This document shows positions 36,259-45,522 of a DNA stretch of 64,000 nucleotides, piece by piece (position 1 is the stretch's first letter; the number at the start of each line of letters is the position of its first letter). The translations under genes and the position numbers were made by a program. The notes beneath the pieces are model-generated. The model did not search any database. It saw only the letters and a list, made by a program, of their open reading frames with translations, and was not told the origin of the DNA. The DNA comes from Thalassobaculum sp. OXR-137 (GTDB lineage: Bacteria; Pseudomonadota; Alphaproteobacteria; Thalassobaculales; Thalassobaculaceae), in assembly GCF_034377285.1 (NCBI RefSeq), contig NZ_CP139715.1, positions 1,534,001 to 1,598,000 on the forward strand, in the 5' to 3' direction.

Positions 36259-37134
36259 ATGAACCTGCGCCAGATCGAGACCTTCGCCGCCGTTATGCGC
36301 TGCGGCACCGCCTCGCGGGCGGCGGAGACCCTGGGGGTGACCCAGCCGGCCGTCAGCCGCACGCTGTCGGAGCTGGAGCGCTCGGTCGGCTTCGCCCTGT
36401 TCGCCCGCATCCGCAACCGGCTGGTGCCGACCCCGGAGGCGCGGCTGCTGTACCAGGACGTGGAGGCGGCGTTCCAGGGCATCGACACGATCCGCGCCTC
36501 CGCCGCCCGTATCCGCGACCAGGGCTCCGGCGAGCTGCGGGTGGCCTCGCTCTCGGCCCTGGGCGGCTCGCTGGTGCCGCGCGCCATCGCCGCCTTCCGG
36601 AAGCGGCATCCGGCGGTGCGGGTGACCCTTCTGGTCCTGTCCTCGCGGGAGGTGCGCGATCTGGTTGCCTCCGGCCAGTTCGACCTGGGCCTCGCCGCCG
36701 ACGAGATCGACGTTACCGGCGTCACCTCCCAGACCTTCCTCACCCGCGATGCGCTCTGCGCCATACCCTGCGACCACCCGCTGGCGGACAAACAGGTCAT
36801 CACGCCGGCCGACCTGCACGGCGTGCCTTTCATCGCCTATGTGCCGGAGGACAGGGGCCGTCAGCGGCTCGATGCCCTCCTGGAGGCGGAGACGGTGGTG
36901 CCTGAAATCGTGGTGGAGACGATCTATGCCTCTACCCTCCATGCCCTGGTGGCGCAGGCAGTGGGGATCGGGCTGATCAGCCCGGCGGCGGCCGAGGGTC
37001 TTGACGGGTCGCGGGTCGTGCTGCGGCCGTTCGCGCCGGCGGTGTCGATCCGCAGTCTCCTCATTCTGCCGTCGGACCGGCCGAAATCGGAGATCGTGCG
37101 CGACTTCATCGACGCGCTGATGGCGGCCCGGTAG
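36259..37134 (+). CDS. LysR-family transcriptional regulator
   Basis: The 291-residue LysR regulator has the standard N-terminal helix-turn-helix (MNLRQIETFAAVMRCGTASR, then VTQPAVSRTLSELE) and effector domain. It is divergent from cbtB (129-base gap) and 100 bases upstream of the PLP enzyme gene, so it could control either. ATG 36259 gives the canonical LysR start; ATG 36205 has no support. Confidence 0.88.
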   Translation: MNLRQIETFAAVMRCGTASRAAETLGVTQPAVSRTLSELERSVGFALFARIRNRLVPTPEARLLYQDVEAAFQGIDTIRASAARIRDQGSGELRVASLSALGGSLVPRAIAAFRKRHPAVRVTLLVLSSREVRDLVASGQFDLGLAADEIDVTGVTSQTFLTRDALCAIPCDHPLADKQVITPADLHGVPFIAYVPEDRGRQRLDALLEAETVVPEIVVETIYASTLHALVAQAVGIGLISPAAAEGLDGSRVVLRPFAPAVSIRSLLILPSDRPKSEIVRDFIDALMAAR

Positions 37135-37234
37135 CGGCTGGAGCATCAGCTTCGCGCATGAACTCATGCGCCGGCGTCAGTGTACCTGACGAGGCGGTCG
37201 CGCTAGCACGGGGGACCCCTTCGAGGAGATCCCC

Positions 37235-38398
37235 ATGCGCGACCAGACCCGCTGCGTTCAGCATCCGCCCGCCAAGCTCGACGGCTACGCCAGCCTGGCC
37301 GTGCCCACATATCGGGCCTCCACCATCGTCTATCCGGACGGCCAGTCTTTCCTGAGCCGGCACGAGCGCGGCTTCGACGACTACACCTACGGCATGCACG
37401 GCACGCCGACCACGCGGGTGCTGGAGGCGCAGCTCACCGAGCTGCATGGCGGCGCGCGGACGATCCTGGTGCCCTCGGGCCAGGCGGCGATCAGCATGGT
37501 GATGCTGACCCTGCTCGAGCCGGGCGACCATGTGCTGATCCCCGACCATGCCTATGGCCCGGTGCGCAGCCTGTGCCGGAACTACCTCGCACCACGCGGG
37601 GTCGACCATACGATCTACGACCCGATGATCGGCGGCGGCATCGCCGACCTGATCCGGCCGGAGACCAGGTTGGTCTGGGTCGAATCCCCCGGCTCCGGCA
37701 CCATGGAGGTCCAGGACGTCCCCGCCATCGCCGCCGTGGCGAAGGCCAGGGGCGTGCTGGTCGGCTGCGACAACACCTGGGCCACGCCGCTGCTGTTCAA
37801 GCCGCTGGCCCATGGGGTCGACGTCGCGGTGGAGGCGCTGACGAAATATGTGGGCGGGCATTCCGACCTGCTCATGGGTTCGATCACCGTGGCGGACGTG
37901 GCCCTGCGCGACCGGATCAAGCTGGTGATGCGCGATCTCGGCATCGGCGTGTCGCCGGACGAGGCCTCGCTCGCTCTGCGCGGGCTGGAGACAATGGCGG
38001 TGCGGCTGGCCCATATGGGACGGGTATCCGAGGCGTTCGCCCGCCGCCTGGCCGAACACCCGGCGGTGGAGACCGTTCTGCATCCGGCGCTGCCGTCCTG
38101 CCCCGGCCACGAATTCTGGAAGCGGGACTTCGCCGGCTCGGCCAGCGTGTTCAGCATCGTGCTGAAGCCGGGGCTGGAGGTGCGGATAGAGCCGGCCCTG
38201 TCGGCGCTCAAGGTCTTCGCGATCGGCGCGTCCTGGGGCGGCACCCGAAGCCTGATCGCGCCGGCCAATGTGGCGGGCGACCGGGTGGCGGTGCCCTGGC
38301 CGCACGAGAGCGGCCTGATCCGCATCAATATCGGCCTGGAGGACCCGGACGATCTGTGGGCCGATCTGGAGGCGATGTTGGCGGTGTTCTCGGGCTGA
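37235..38398 (+). CDS. Cystathionine beta-lyase-like PLP enzyme
   Basis: The 387-residue enzyme belongs to the Cys/Met-metabolism PLP family. The cofactor Lys is K204 in ALTKYVGGHSD, and YGMHGTPTT near residue 50 and SGQAAISM near 87 are typical. Most likely it cleaves cystathionine to homocysteine, pyruvate and ammonia; closely related activities (e.g. other C-S lyases) cannot be excluded. A GAGGAG site lies 7 bases before the ATG. Confidence 0.85.
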   Translation: MRDQTRCVQHPPAKLDGYASLAVPTYRASTIVYPDGQSFLSRHERGFDDYTYGMHGTPTTRVLEAQLTELHGGARTILVPSGQAAISMVMLTLLEPGDHVLIPDHAYGPVRSLCRNYLAPRGVDHTIYDPMIGGGIADLIRPETRLVWVESPGSGTMEVQDVPAIAAVAKARGVLVGCDNTWATPLLFKPLAHGVDVAVEALTKYVGGHSDLLMGSITVADVALRDRIKLVMRDLGIGVSPDEASLALRGLETMAVRLAHMGRVSEAFARRLAEHPAVETVLHPALPSCPGHEFWKRDFAGSASVFSIVLKPGLEVRIEPALSALKVFAIGASWGGTRSLIAPANVAGDRVAVPWPHESGLIRINIGLEDPDDLWADLEAMLAVFSG

Positions 38399-38411
38399 AT
38401 TTCTAGTCAAA

Positions 38412-38524
38412 CCGACTTCCCGGACGGACCCCGGCCCCGGCCTCGCGCCGGGGTGATCCCGGGGGCGATCCAGGACCATGTTCCGGCGCTCGGACACGGT
38501 CCTGGATCAAGTCCAGGAAGTCGG
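38412..38524. repeat. Palindromic element between convergent genes
   Basis: Outer arms CCGACTTCC (38412-38420) and GGAAGTCGG (38516-38524) are perfect inverses. Inner arms ATCCAGGACC (38468-38477) and GGTCCTGGAT (38498-38507) are also perfect, and GC-rich stems at about 38431-38452 lie between. CTTTTATTTTG follows on the plus strand, so it can terminate the PLP gene. The sequence is unrelated to the 15-19 kb repeats. Confidence 0.7.
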
Positions 38525-38544
38525 CTTTTATTTTGGCAGTGCGC

Positions 38545-39570
38545 TCAGTCGCTCTTCTTCATGCCGTGACCGCTGCCGTGGGTGCCACCATGGGTGCCGT
38601 GGTGGCTGCTGTCGCCGCTGCCCTGCATGGCGCCGACGCCGCCGACGGGGACGTCGATGGTCACCTCGCCGGCCTTCTCGAAGATCAGGGTCAGCGGGAA
38701 GCTCTCGCCTTCCTTCAGCGGCGCCTTCAGGCCCATCATCATGACGTGGTCGCCGCCCGGCGCCAGGGTCGCCATGCCGCCGGCCGGCACCTCGATCGCC
38801 TCGACCTGACGCATCTTCATCACGCCGTTCTCATGCAGGTGGGTGTGCAGCTCGGCCCTGTCGGCGACCGGGGTCTTCGCACCGATCAGCCGATCGGCCT
38901 CGGTCCCCGCGTTCTTCACGGTCAGGAAGGCCGCCCCGTTCTTTGCCGGGCCGGCGGTCGCGCGGGCGAAGGGCGCCTCCACGGCGACACCGTCCGCCAT
39001 CGCCATCTGCATGCCGCCATGGCCGTGCCCGTGGCCGCCCGTCTCGGCGGCGGCGACCACGGTCAGGGTCGGGGCCGGATGGGCCAGGTCGTGCGGGTTC
39101 TGCCCCGGAGCCGCGATTTCCGTCCAGGCCACCTGCGCGCCTTCCGGGCAGAACTGGGTGGTCGGGAAGGCCACGGTGGTGCCGGCGAGGTCGCCGGTGA
39201 GGCGGACGCGGAACACGAACTCGTCGTAGAAATCGTCCGGCAGCTCGCCGCCCGACCAGCGGATCTGCTTCACGCCCTCGCTCATCGGCGTGCCGTAATA
39301 GTCGTAGGTCTTGCCGTAGGCGCCCCACACGGTCTCCACCTTCCAGCCGGGCTTCGGCATCGGCTTGGCGGCGATCACGCCTTCGGGCAGGTCGACGGTC
39401 AGGGCGATGGTCGGCAGGCCCTTGCAGCCGTGCGGTACGCGCATCACCGCCTTGTACATGCTGTCGGCGGTGGCCTGCCCGGTCTCCAGCGAGGAATGGG
39501 CCAGGGCCGGGGTGGCGGTGAAGGCCGCACCCAGCAGGGCGAGGGAGAGGATTGTGGTCTTGCTCGTCAT
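38545..39570 (-). CDS. YcnI-like (DUF1775) and PCuAC copper chaperone fusion
   Basis: The 341-residue exported protein joins a DUF1775/YcnI domain (about residues 25-170, starting at the mature His of AHSSLE) to a PCuAC-type copper chaperone domain (about 195-320). The PCuAC ligands are seen in HTHLHENGVMKM and GGDHVMMMG. The C-terminal tail is His-rich (SSHHGTHGGTHGSGHGM). It probably binds Cu(I)/Cu(II) in the periplasm and delivers it, for example to cytochrome oxidase. It is encoded after a DUF2946 gene, its usual neighbour. Confidence 0.88.
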   Translation of the reverse strand: MTSKTTILSLALLGAAFTATPALAHSSLETGQATADSMYKAVMRVPHGCKGLPTIALTVDLPEGVIAAKPMPKPGWKVETVWGAYGKTYDYYGTPMSEGVKQIRWSGGELPDDFYDEFVFRVRLTGDLAGTTVAFPTTQFCPEGAQVAWTEIAAPGQNPHDLAHPAPTLTVVAAAETGGHGHGHGGMQMAMADGVAVEAPFARATAGPAKNGAAFLTVKNAGTEADRLIGAKTPVADRAELHTHLHENGVMKMRQVEAIEVPAGGMATLAPGGDHVMMMGLKAPLKEGESFPLTLIFEKAGEVTIDVPVGGVGAMQGSGDSSHHGTHGGTHGSGHGMKKSD

Positions 39571-39653
39571 CGGATTTGCTTTCCGTCATTCGGCGCGCGT
39601 CGTCGCGGGCCGCTGAAACCTTGCGCGCGGGGACGCCGCGCGCGATCGGGGTG

Positions 39654-40106
39654 TCAGGCGGAGAGCAGGGGCGGTGCGCGGGGATTGAGGTCGGTGATGC
39701 GCTCGCGCAGCGCCGGCACGTCGCCGCCCGGCACCGGTCGCATCGGCTGCGCGGAAACCGGCTCCGGCAGGCTGGCGACGACGGTCTGCGGTGGGATCGG
39801 TCCGGCATGGGCGAACAGGCAGCCCGGACAGATCGGGCCGCCGCGCCAGGCGGTGTCCGAATGACCGTCATCGACGGCGAGCTGAATCAATCCGGCGGGG
39901 GAACAGATCTGCAGGGCAAGGGCGGAGACGTCTCCGCCGCCGGCCTGCTGCTCCCGGGCGATGGACTCGCCGGCCAGGCCCGCGACGATTCCGAGGCCGA
40001 GCTGCAGAACGATCGCATAGACCCCGAGCACGGCGGCGATGTCTCGCCAGCCGTAGCGCCGCTTCGCCCAGAGGCGGCGGCCGGGTTTCCGGGTCCGTCC
40101 GATCAT
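39654..40106 (-). CDS. DUF2946-type membrane-associated protein
   Basis: The 150-residue protein resembles DUF2946 proteins, small single-pass or lipoprotein-like proteins often near copper genes. It has one hydrophobic helix (about residues 24-46), a CPGC motif near residue 92 and the family-like C-terminal NPRAPPLL. It lies 83 bases upstream of the YcnI-PCuAC gene on the same strand. The function is not established but a copper-handling role fits the context. Confidence 0.7.
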   Translation of the reverse strand: MIGRTRKPGRRLWAKRRYGWRDIAAVLGVYAIVLQLGLGIVAGLAGESIAREQQAGGGDVSALALQICSPAGLIQLAVDDGHSDTAWRGGPICPGCLFAHAGPIPPQTVVASLPEPVSAQPMRPVPGGDVPALRERITDLNPRAPPLLSA

Positions 40107-40144
40107 GGCGGGACCCTACTGCATCGGGCGCAGCGCTCCAAGGG

Positions 40145-40885
40145 TCAGGAGGCCGCAGTCACCGGTGCGGAGAGGTCGAGCCCGGCCAGTTCCCACCCGC
40201 GGCGGAAATCGACGATATGCTTGCGCATCCATTCCTCCGCCGTGGCCGGGTCGTGGGCCTTCAGCGCGTCGACGATGGCCCGGTGAGCGTCGAACATGCG
40301 CGAGCCGGCATCCAGGTGCTGGAAGATCTGCTCGAAGGCCGGATAGAACAGCGCACCCAGGGGCTGGCGGGCGAGCTGGATCGCCCGGTTGCCGCTGGCC
40401 TCGGCGATCAGGTCGTGGAAGGCGAGGTCGAGGGCGGGAATGGCGGCCGAGTCGGTCACATGGCTTCGCGTCGCCGCAAGGTTGGCCTCCAGCGCTGCGA
40501 GCTGCTCCTCGCTGGCGTGCTGCGCCGCCAGGGCCGCCGTGCCGGGCTCCAGCACCAGCATCGAGCGCCACAGTTCCTCCACCGTGACCTTGTGCAGCAC
40601 CATGGCGGTGGTCATCCGATCGCTCAGGGTCTCGGCGGTCGGGGCGGTGACGAACAGTTTCTTGCCGCCCGGCCGGCGGGCGACCACGCCGGTCTCCTCC
40701 AAGGAACGGATCGCCTCGCGCACGGTGGAACGGTTGACGCTCAGCAGTGCGGCCATGGCCATCTCCGAGGGCAGGGAACTGCCGACCGCGATCTCGCCGC
40801 TGACGATCTTCTCGCGCAGGGCGCGGGCGGCGATCCGGTAGGCCGGCTCGGTCTGGATCGGGTCGAGGGTGAAGCAGCCCGCCAT
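40145..40885 (-). CDS. GntR/FadR-family transcriptional regulator
   Basis: The 246-residue regulator has an N-terminal winged helix (LREKIVSGEIAVGSSLPSEM, then NRSTVREAIRSLEE) and a C-terminal FCD ligand-binding domain (about residues 95-230, with HDLIAEASGN). It is the last gene of the acyl-CoA operon: its ATG lies directly against the stop of the acyl-CoA synthetase gene. It probably represses the operon and responds to an acyl-CoA or carboxylic acid. Confidence 0.88.
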   Translation of the reverse strand: MAGCFTLDPIQTEPAYRIAARALREKIVSGEIAVGSSLPSEMAMAALLSVNRSTVREAIRSLEETGVVARRPGGKKLFVTAPTAETLSDRMTTAMVLHKVTVEELWRSMLVLEPGTAALAAQHASEEQLAALEANLAATRSHVTDSAAIPALDLAFHDLIAEASGNRAIQLARQPLGALFYPAFEQIFQHLDAGSRMFDAHRAIVDALKAHDPATAEEWMRKHIVDFRRGWELAGLDLSAPVTAAS

Positions 40886-42502
40886 TCAGGGTGCCGTCTT
40901 TGCTTGGGCGCGGGCCTCGTCGCGCAGGGCGCGGCGAAGCACCTTACCGGTATGGCCCTTCGGCAGCTCGTCGCGGAACTCGATGCGGCGCGGATACTTG
41001 TAGGGCGCGGCGACCCGTTTGACGTGGTTCTGGATATCGGCGACCAGGGCGTCGTCGGCCGTCACCCCGCGCTTCAGCACGATATAGGCCTTCACCACCT
41101 CGCCGCGCTCGTCGTCCGGAGCGCCGACCACGGCGCATTCCTGCACCGCCTCGTGCTCCAGCACCGCGTTCTCCACCTCGATCGGGCCGATACGGTAGCC
41201 GGCGGAATTGATGACGTCGTCGGAGCGACCCTCGTACCAGAAATAACCGTCGGCATCCCGCGAGGCGAGGTCGCCGGTGAGGAACCAGCGTCCCTCGGGC
41301 CCCACCACATGGCTCTGCTCCGTGCGTTCGGGGTCGTTCCAGTAGCCGAGCATCATGGTCGGACAGGGGGTTAGGAGGGCGACATGCCCGACCTCGCCAT
41401 CCGGCAGCCGGTGCCCGTCATCGCCGATCACCGCCAGGGTGAGGCCGGGGGCGGCCATGCCCATGGAGCCGAGCTTCGGTGTCACCTCGGTGGTGGTCAG
41501 CGCGGTCATCAGGGTTTCTGTCTGGCCATAGGCCTCGGCCACCGGCACGCCGGTCGCCCTGGTCCATTTGTCGGCGACCACCGGGTTCATCGCCTCACCC
41601 GCCGACACGGTGCGGCGCAGGGCCGACAGGTCATGGGCGGCGATATTCTCCTGCACCACCCGGTACAGCTCGGTCGCAGGCGCGCAGTAGACGCTGATCC
41701 GATGCTCCGAGAGCAGCCGCAGGCGCTCCGCCGGATCGAACGGGCCGTCGTAGTGAAAGCTCGTGGCTCCCTCCGACCACGGGCCGATCAGGACGCTGGT
41801 GCCGGCCTTCGACCAGCCGGTATCGGCCCCGCACCAGATCCGCTCCCCCGGCCGCAGGTCGAGCCAGAACCGGGCGGCATAACGCCAGCCGAAGACGGCG
41901 CGGGCGGCATGGACCACGCCCTTGGGATAGCCGGTGGAGCCCGAGGTGTAATACATCATCGCCGGTTCCTCGGCGCCGACGGTGGCGGCCTCCGCCTCGT
42001 CCGGCCGCTCATAGGCCTCGGTCAGGTCGCGCCAGCCGGCCCGCGGGCCGACGCTGAAGCGGATGGCGACATCGTTCAGGCCCGGCTCGATCTTCTCCGC
42101 ATGCGCCGCCCGGCAGACCACGGCGACGGCACCGGAATGCTCGGCGCGGTAGGCGATCTCGCGGGCGGTCAGCATCTCGATGCAGGGGATCGGCACCGCA
42201 CCGATGCGCATGGCGGCGACCAGGGAGATCTGCCATTCGGGAATGCGCGGCATCACGATCAGGACCCGGTCGCCCTTGCCGATGCCGGCATCGCGCATTG
42301 CCTGGGCCACCCGTTTGGTCAGGCGGGAAATGTCGGAGAAGCGGAACCGGCGCTCGTCCCCGGCGGCGTTCTGCCAGATCAGCGCCAAAGGGTCCCCGTC
42401 GGCTGCCCAGCGGTCGACCACGTCGGTGGCGAAATTGAAGGTCGCCGGGATCGCCCAGTCGAAGGCCTGGGCATCCCGATCGGCCGGTGCTGCGTGTGCC
42501 AT
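40886..42502 (-). CDS. AMP-forming acyl-CoA synthetase
   Basis: The 538-residue adenylate-forming enzyme activates a carboxylic acid with ATP and CoA. The AMP-binding motif YYTSGSTGYPKGVVH is near residue 192, YGQTET near 314, TGDLASRDADGYFWYEGRSDD near 407, and the C-terminal catalytic Lys is in LPKGHTGKVLRR. The length fits medium-chain or aromatic acyl-CoA synthetases. The substrate is not evident. It shares the operon with an acyl-CoA dehydrogenase. Confidence 0.9.
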   Translation of the reverse strand: MAHAAPADRDAQAFDWAIPATFNFATDVVDRWAADGDPLALIWQNAAGDERRFRFSDISRLTKRVAQAMRDAGIGKGDRVLIVMPRIPEWQISLVAAMRIGAVPIPCIEMLTAREIAYRAEHSGAVAVVCRAAHAEKIEPGLNDVAIRFSVGPRAGWRDLTEAYERPDEAEAATVGAEEPAMMYYTSGSTGYPKGVVHAARAVFGWRYAARFWLDLRPGERIWCGADTGWSKAGTSVLIGPWSEGATSFHYDGPFDPAERLRLLSEHRISVYCAPATELYRVVQENIAAHDLSALRRTVSAGEAMNPVVADKWTRATGVPVAEAYGQTETLMTALTTTEVTPKLGSMGMAAPGLTLAVIGDDGHRLPDGEVGHVALLTPCPTMMLGYWNDPERTEQSHVVGPEGRWFLTGDLASRDADGYFWYEGRSDDVINSAGYRIGPIEVENAVLEHEAVQECAVVGAPDDERGEVVKAYIVLKRGVTADDALVADIQNHVKRVAAPYKYPRRIEFRDELPKGHTGKVLRRALRDEARAQAKTAP

Positions 42503-42571
42503 CCGTTTCCTCCTGCCTATCCCGGATTGCCGTGCCGCCCTGCCGGCGGTTCTTGGCCGGGTTGTCTTAGG

Positions 42572-43753
42572 TCATGCGTGACGCGCCGCCGCCCGCTTCA
42601 GCGCCTTGCGGGCCAGGGACCAGCGGTGCACCTCGGACGGGCCGTCATAGATCCGGAAGCCGCGGACCTCGCGGAAGATCCGCTCCACCGGCAGATGGGC
42701 GCTGGTGCCGGCCCCGCCGAGCACCTGGACCGAGTTGTCGACGATCCGCCAGATCGCCTCCGAGCACTGGACCTTGGCCATGGAGCTTTCCTCCGCCGCC
42801 CGGTCGCCCTGGTCGAGCAGCCAGGAGGCCTGCTGCAGGGAGAGGCGGGCGGTGCGCATGTCCATCTCGTTGTCGGCCAGCATAAAGCCCACGCCCTCGT
42901 GCTTGCCGAGGATCTGGCCGAAGGCCATGCGGGTATTGGCGTAGTCGCAGGCGGTGTCATGGGCGCGGCGGGCCGATCCCAGCCACCGCATGCAGTGAGT
43001 CAGCCGGGCCGGGGCCAGCCGGACCTGGGCGTAGCGGAAGCCGGCCCCCGGCGCGCCGAGCACGGCGTCGGCATCGACCCGCAGGTCGTCGAACCGCATG
43101 TTCCAGTGGCCGCCGGCGAAGCTGGTGTCGAGCGTGTCCATCTGGCTCTCCAGCACGATCGCCGGATCGTCCATCGGGGCGAGGAACATGGTGGCCTCGC
43201 CGTCATGGGGACCGCCCTCGATCTTCGCCATGATGATGACGAAGGTGCTGTCCTTCGCACCCGTGATGAACCACTTCCTGCCGTTGATCACATAGCCGTT
43301 GCCGTCGGCCCGGGCGGTCGCGGCCAGCATGGTCGGATCGGCACCGGCGCCGTCCGGCTCGGTCATGGCGAAGCAGGAGCGGGCGCCCTGGGCGAGCGGC
43401 TTCAGGTACTTCTCGCGCTGCTCGGGGCTGGCGACCTCGTTGAGCAGGTGGATGTTGCCCTCGTCCGGGGCGCCGCAATGCATGGCCGACGGGCCGAGCA
43501 GGGAATACCCCGCCTCCTCGAACACCCAGGATCGCTCCAGATGCGACAGGCCGAGGCCGCCGAACTCCTTCGGCGCATGCGGCGCGAAGATGCCGGCCGC
43601 CTTGGCCTTGGCGTTCATCTCGGCGCGCAGGTCCTCGCTCGGCCCATGCTCGCCCCAGCGCGGGTCCTGTTCGTAGGGGATGATCTCATCGGCGATGAAG
43701 GTCCGGGTGCGTTTCACCAGGTCCTGGATGTGGTCGGGTGTCGAGAAGTCCAT
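42572..43753 (-). CDS. Acyl-CoA dehydrogenase
   Basis: The 393-residue FAD enzyme has all three ACAD domains, including FAMTEPDGAGADPT near residue 128, WFITGAKDS near 156 and the C-terminal RIYDGPSEVH with the catalytic Glu. It oxidises an acyl-CoA. The phosphotransferase-like gene lies 38 bases upstream and the synthetase gene 69 bases downstream. ATG 43753 (MDFSTPDH) was chosen because a GAGGGATGG stretch precedes it; the longer frame overlaps the upstream gene. Confidence 0.9.
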   Translation of the reverse strand: MDFSTPDHIQDLVKRTRTFIADEIIPYEQDPRWGEHGPSEDLRAEMNAKAKAAGIFAPHAPKEFGGLGLSHLERSWVFEEAGYSLLGPSAMHCGAPDEGNIHLLNEVASPEQREKYLKPLAQGARSCFAMTEPDGAGADPTMLAATARADGNGYVINGRKWFITGAKDSTFVIIMAKIEGGPHDGEATMFLAPMDDPAIVLESQMDTLDTSFAGGHWNMRFDDLRVDADAVLGAPGAGFRYAQVRLAPARLTHCMRWLGSARRAHDTACDYANTRMAFGQILGKHEGVGFMLADNEMDMRTARLSLQQASWLLDQGDRAAEESSMAKVQCSEAIWRIVDNSVQVLGGAGTSAHLPVERIFREVRGFRIYDGPSEVHRWSLARKALKRAAARHA

Positions 43754-43791
43754 CGGTTTCCATCCCTCAGTCGTCGGCCTTGCCGGCCGTG

Positions 43792-44871
43792 TCAGTCCGC
43801 CGCGCCGCGCGCGACATCCCACGTGTGCGTCATCAGATCGAAGCCCAGCCGCTCGAACCGGGCATAGCGGTCGTCCCCGATCGCGCCCGATTTCCAGCGG
43901 GCGTGAAGCTGCAGGAAGATCGCCGACAGCTTGAACAGGCAGAGCACGTAGAGGTCGGCCAGCCCGTCCAGGCTGCGGCCGCTGGCCTTGGCATACGCCT
44001 CCGCCATGTCCCGGCGCGAGGGGAAGCCGGGCAGCGCGGTCGGCATCTGGCCGAGGTCGCGCAGGCAGTCCGGGTCGCCCGGCTCCGACCAGTAGCTGAG
44101 CAGGGTGGCGAGGTCGAACAGCGGTTCGCCGCGTGTCGCCATGTCCCAGTCGACGATCCCCACCGGTTCCAGGCGGTCGGGTGCGAGGATCATGTTGTCG
44201 AGCTTGAAGTCGCAATGCAGCAGCGAGACCTCGGCGCGGTCCCAATGGGCGAGCCGTTTGTCCAGCCAGGCGCCGATCTCGGCGGCGAGGGCGGCTTCCG
44301 GCCGTCCCTCGGCGAGTTCGGCACCCCTGGCCGACCAGCGCGCGGCGTTGCGGGCCACGAACCCCTCCGGTCGGCCGAGATCGCCGAGGCCGCAGTCATC
44401 CGGATCGACGGCGTGCAGATCGGCCAGCGGCCGGGCCAGCAGGTCGCAGAGAGCGCCCGGCAGATCCTCGCCGGCGGCAAGGACGCTCAGGTCGTCGCCC
44501 CGCACCGTGCGGCCGTGGCGGTATTCCAGGATCTGGAACGGCGCGCCCAGCACTTCGGGGTCCTCGCACAGCGCCAGGCTGTTCGGCGCCAGCGGGAACG
44601 CCGGGGACAGGGCCGACAGCACCCGATGCTCGCGGGCCATGTCATGGGCGCCTGGCGGCAGCGGGCCCGACGGTGCGCGGCGCAGCACGGCTGGTTGCCC
44701 GTCCACCGAGATGCGGTAGTTCAGGTTCGCCAGCCCGCCCGAGAAACGCTCGGCCGGGACATCCAGGTCCAGCCTCCGGCCCGCCTGCGCCAGGAAAGCG
44801 GCCAGGGGGTCGGGCGCGAACGGCCACGTCTCCGCCCCTGATCCGGTGGCATTTTTTTGTCCGACAATCAT
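43792..44871 (-). CDS. Aminoglycoside phosphotransferase-like (ACAD10-type) protein
   Basis: The 359-residue protein has the APH/choline kinase fold: catalytic loop HCDFKLDNM near residue 218 and metal-binding IVDWDMA near 238. Proteins of this type encoded next to acyl-CoA dehydrogenases resemble the kinase part of human ACAD10/11, which acts on 4-hydroxyacyl-CoAs. It heads the acyl-CoA operon. Antibiotic resistance is therefore unlikely. The first ATG is used; the fold begins near residue 20. Confidence 0.82.
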   Translation of the reverse strand: MIVGQKNATGSGAETWPFAPDPLAAFLAQAGRRLDLDVPAERFSGGLANLNYRISVDGQPAVLRRAPSGPLPPGAHDMAREHRVLSALSPAFPLAPNSLALCEDPEVLGAPFQILEYRHGRTVRGDDLSVLAAGEDLPGALCDLLARPLADLHAVDPDDCGLGDLGRPEGFVARNAARWSARGAELAEGRPEAALAAEIGAWLDKRLAHWDRAEVSLLHCDFKLDNMILAPDRLEPVGIVDWDMATRGEPLFDLATLLSYWSEPGDPDCLRDLGQMPTALPGFPSRRDMAEAYAKASGRSLDGLADLYVLCLFKLSAIFLQLHARWKSGAIGDDRYARFERLGFDLMTHTWDVARGAAD

Positions 44872-44897
44872 ACCGAAAATCTGAGCATATCCGGAGG

Positions 44898-44922
44898 CGG
44901 GCGCAAGGGAGAATTGCGCCCG
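44898..44922 (-). terminator. Stem-loop after small membrane protein gene
   Basis: CGGGCGCAA (44898-44906) pairs perfectly with TTGCGCCCG (44914-44922) over a 7-base loop. It lies between the membrane protein stop (45006) and the start of the acyl-CoA operon. No T tract follows, so it could instead be an operator. Confidence 0.4.
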
Positions 44923-45005
44923 TCGCGGATCGACCCGATTCCACGGCTCTTCGGCGTGTGGGCGGGATGGGACCCGGGTATCGTGCCGGACACCGGGCGT
45001 AGGGT

Positions 45006-45335
45006 CTACGCGCCCAGGGCCTGGGCCGGCGGGACCGGCCGCCTGTTGGTTCCCGATATCCGCCGGACAAGCCGGGCCAGAACCAGGAGCGCAAGACCGA
45101 CCGGCACGGCGATGGCGATCTCGCGACCCATGTGCCCGATGAGCGCAGCCTCGATCACGAAGGCGGCGCCACAGGCCAGGAGGCTGGTGATCAGGGTGCC
45201 GGCCATCGCCGGCACGAAATAGTCGTCGGAAGAGGCCGGCGCCTTGGCAACGAACCGGTGCGTCAGCACGAGCAGGACAATCCCGGCGCCCAACAGGAGG
45301 GTGCCGACGAGCAAATCGACCCAGACGGAAGACAT
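45006..45335 (-). CDS. Small hydrophobic membrane protein
   Basis: I do not recognise the family. The 109-residue protein has three hydrophobic helices (about residues 6-26, 42-66 and 72-90) and a basic, proline-containing C-terminal tail (RRISGTNRRPVPP). No catalytic motif is visible. It stands alone between the acyl-CoA operon and the DUF1348 gene, and no neighbour suggests a role. Confidence 0.55.
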   Translation of the reverse strand: MSSVWVDLLVGTLLLGAGIVLLVLTHRFVAKAPASSDDYFVPAMAGTLITSLLACGAAFVIEAALIGHMGREIAIAVPVGLALLVLARLVRRISGTNRRPVPPAQALGA

Positions 45336-45522
45336 GGGAGAGCTTTCAACGGCTCAGGACAAGGACCGCCAGACGAGCCGCCACTGGTGGTCCGCCGTAT
45401 GTGGGGATGCCGGGCCGGCGGCAGAATAGATCCAGGACCGAACTTGCCATGCTTGCCGCGCAGGCCGCGACCGCGCGGGATGCGAAAATACCCTTTCAGG
45501 CTCGGTCAGCGCGATCGGGCCG
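45336..45522. other. 187-base intergenic region, nothing recognised
   Basis: The gap lies between the small membrane protein start and the stop of the DUF1348 gene, both on the minus strand. It presumably contains the promoter of the membrane protein gene, but no clear promoter, hairpin or short gene was found. Confidence 0.4.

Noticed and set aside
43792-44871. Aminoglycoside resistance gene
   Set aside because: The phosphotransferase fold sits in an acyl-CoA catabolism operon, so an ACAD10-type role is more likely.
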